Source of the DNA: Acidobacteriota bacterium | GTDB lineage: Bacteria > Acidobacteriota > Blastocatellia > Pyrinomonadales > Pyrinomonadaceae | Direction: 5' to 3' | Assembly: GCA_024640445.1 (NCBI GenBank) | Contig: JAHEEZ010000062.1 | Coordinates: 1-16,514, forward strand | DNA: 16,514 bases | Part shown: positions 14,853-16,514 of the stretch, in pieces | How positions within the stretch are numbered: position 1 is the first letter of the stretch | Layout: every line of letters starts with the position of its first letter | Notes under the pieces: model-generated | What the model saw: only the letters and a program-made list of their open reading frames with translations | What the model was told of the DNA's origin: nothing | The model's database searches: none | Translations under genes and position numbers: made by a program

Positions 14853-16514
14853 ATGAGACGATGCCCTCGATGCTCCGCGGAGTTTCGGAATGAATCCGAC
14901 AACTGTACAGCTTGTGGTTGGAGCGTGGAGCACGAGTCTGCCGAAACGGCGATCAGCGAAGAAAGTCCTGACCAGACGCCTACCCGCGTTAAACACACAA
15001 AGTCCTCATCAAACATCCACACAACATCAGGCGCCGGCCGATTTTCGGTCGGCGAGGTTCTCGATAAGCGATATCAGATCCTCGGCCTTCTCGGAGCAGG
15101 CGGAATGGGTGAAGTTTACAAGGCGGAAGACCTTGAACTTAAACAGACCGTCGCCCTCAAGTTTCTGCCAGAGGAACTAGGCGGAAACGATGATCTACTC
15201 GAGCGCTTCCGCGGAGAGGTCCGAAGCGCGCGACAAGTCTCTCACCCGAATGTGTGCCGTGTCTATGATATTGGCGGGACGAACGGCCTCTACTACATCT
15301 CGATGGAGTATATCGAGGGTGACGACCTCTCGATGCTCCTGAGCCGGATCGGAAGGCTTCCATCAGACAAAGCAGTAGAGATCTCAAGAGAGATCGCGGT
15401 CGGATTGAACGCCGTCCACAAAGCGGGGATTCTTCACCGCGATTTGAAACCCGCGAACATCATCATCGATTCCAAAGGCCGAGCGCGGATCACCGACTTT
15501 GGGATTGCCGGTCTGGAAAAGGATGTCCAGGGAGCGGAATCGAGAGTTGGCACGCCGGCCTATATGTCGCCCGAACAGATCTCCGGAAAAGAGGTCACTG
15601 TCCGCAGCGACATCTATTCGCTCGGCCTTTTGATCTACGAGATCTTCACGGGCAAGCAGGCATTTGAAGCAGATACGATTCCCTTGCTTCTCGAAAAACA
15701 AAAGACGAGTAAACCGACAAGGGCATCCGAAATCGTTACCGGTATCAACCCGGTTGTAGAAGACCTCATTCTGAGGTGTCTTGAGAAGAATCCTGCTGAC
15801 AGGCCGGCGTCTGCTTTGCAGGTGGCTATGTCCCTGCCCGGCGGGAATCCGCTTCAGGTAGCTCTCGAAGCCGGGGAGACACCTACGCCCGATATGGTCG
15901 CCGCCGCCCCTTCCAAGGGGATGCTGCAGCCACTGATCGGTCTCGCCCTCACGGTGAGCGTGATCGGTTTATTCGTACTCATCGCGTATTTTGCTTCGGT
16001 GAACTCGATTTCCGGATCAACACCTTTCGGCCCAACTCCGGAGGCTCTTGCGGAAAAGGCGAGATCCACGATCAGGAATCTTGGTTATACGGAACCCGCG
16101 GCTGATTCCGGTTACTTCTTTGACCGGGATCAGAGCTTTTTGACTTATGCCGATCGGCAGAATAAGCCCCGTGAATGGTTTGATCGACTCGGAAAAGGCC
16201 AGCCCTTTGGCTACTCCTACTATTATCTTCAGTCACCCGGGCAGTTGGTCCCATTGGGAATGCAGAAAACAATATCGGCAAGCAACCCGCCGATGACAAC
16301 TCCGGGTATGGTAGCCGTACGCCTCGATGTCACCGGCAGGCTGGTGAGTTTCAAGGCGGTTCCCCCTGCGCAACTGCCACTGGGAGTTTCCTTAGGCGGT
16401 ACGGACTGGAGTGCCGTGTTTTCAGAAGCGGGACTTGAACTGAAAGATTTTGAAACGATAGAGCCGGAAGCGGTTCCGTCTTTTCATTCAGATGAGATTC
16501 GCCGCTGGCAGGGA
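14853..16514 (+). CDS. Membrane-anchored Ser/Thr protein kinase with zinc ribbon (3' end off window)
   Basis: The frame is open for 554 codons from ATG 14853 to the window edge. Residues 4-21 form a zinc ribbon (CPRC at 4-7, CTAC at 18-21), followed by a Ser/Thr-rich linker. The kinase domain (about 74-328) is complete: glycine loop GAGGMGEVY (81-89), VALK K103, alpha-C E122, HRDLKPAN with D197, K199 and N202, DFG 215-217, and activation-segment end GTPAYMSPE (233-241). A single TM (about 361-382) leads to an extracytoplasmic region of at least 170 residues, with RSTIRNLGYTEP and a Tyr/Trp-rich block, which is probably a sensor; I recognise no named sensor family. The kinase should autophosphorylate and phosphorylate cytoplasmic targets in response to an outside signal. 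No Shine-Dalgarno sequence is evident. It appears to be a separate transcription unit from the peptidase cluster. Confidence 0.93.
   Translation, partial: MRRCPRCSAEFRNESDNCTACGWSVEHESAETAISEESPDQTPTRVKHTKSSSNIHTTSGAGRFSVGEVLDKRYQILGLLGAGGMGEVYKAEDLELKQTVALKFLPEELGGNDDLLERFRGEVRSARQVSHPNVCRVYDIGGTNGLYYISMEYIEGDDLSMLLSRIGRLPSDKAVEISREIAVGLNAVHKAGILHRDLKPANIIIDSKGRARITDFGIAGLEKDVQGAESRVGTPAYMSPEQISGKEVTVRSDIYSLGLLIYEIFTGKQAFEADTIPLLLEKQKTSKPTRASEIVTGINPVVEDLILRCLEKNPADRPASALQVAMSLPGGNPLQVALEAGETPTPDMVAAAPSKGMLQPLIGLALTVSVIGLFVLIAYFASVNSISGSTPFGPTPEALAEKARSTIRNLGYTEPAADSGYFFDRDQSFLTYADRQNKPREWFDRLGKGQPFGYSYYYLQSPGQLVPLGMQKTISASNPPMTTPGMVAVRLDVTGRLVSFKAVPPAQLPLGVSLGGTDWSAVFSEAGLELKDFETIEPEAVPSFHSDEIRRWQG

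Overview
The window looks like a chromosome segment of a moderately GC-rich, Gram-negative-type bacterium. The mix of genes resembles Acidobacteriota, perhaps the Blastocatellia/Pyrinomonadaceae group. It includes a membrane-anchored Hanks-type Ser/Thr kinase with an N-terminal zinc ribbon, MacB-like permeases without a nearby ATPase, exported peptidases, structured intergenic repeats and sigma-54-type promoters. The taxon is inferred from gene content only. No phage, insertion sequence or CRISPR array is visible.

Layout. (1) 1-119, minus: start of an exported protein that runs off the left edge. (2) 120-649: intergenic, ending in a strong candidate sigma-54 promoter for an exported protein of unknown function (650-1783). 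(3) 1784-2379: a repeat-rich intergenic stretch. It holds a tRNA 3'-half-like relic, a strong terminator, a tandem array of four 18-bp units and a chain of hairpins, with two inverted copies of a short repeat at its ends. (4) 2380-5015: two MacB/FtsX-type permeases separated by an imperfect palindromic repeat; the first appears to be expressed from a leaderless or near-leaderless mRNA. (5) 5240/5258-5761: a small HExxH protein behind a second candidate sigma-54 promoter and an unusually long Shine-Dalgarno sequence. (6) 5904-10171, minus: a two-gene NAD-type formate dehydrogenase operon. Its catalytic subunit is read through an in-frame TGA, almost certainly as selenocysteine, so two apparent reading frames are one 915-residue protein. 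The partner subunit fuses NuoE-like and NuoF-like domains. (7) 10389-14713, plus: a compact cluster of an MSOX/SolA-type N-methyl amino acid oxidase, an exported M24B aminopeptidase P and an exported M1 aminopeptidase. (8) 14853-16514, plus: a receptor-type Ser/Thr kinase that runs off the right edge.

How the parts may work together. The two exported aminopeptidases could trim peptides outside the cytoplasm. The oxidase would demethylate N-methyl amino acids such as sarcosine and release formaldehyde. After oxidation to formate, that carbon could feed the divergently transcribed formate dehydrogenase and yield NADH. This metabolic link is inferred from family chemistry and gene order and has not been shown. 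The best-supported unusual feature is the selenocysteine formate dehydrogenase, followed by the pair of sigma-54-type promoters and the inverted-repeat-bounded intergenic segment with the tRNA relic.
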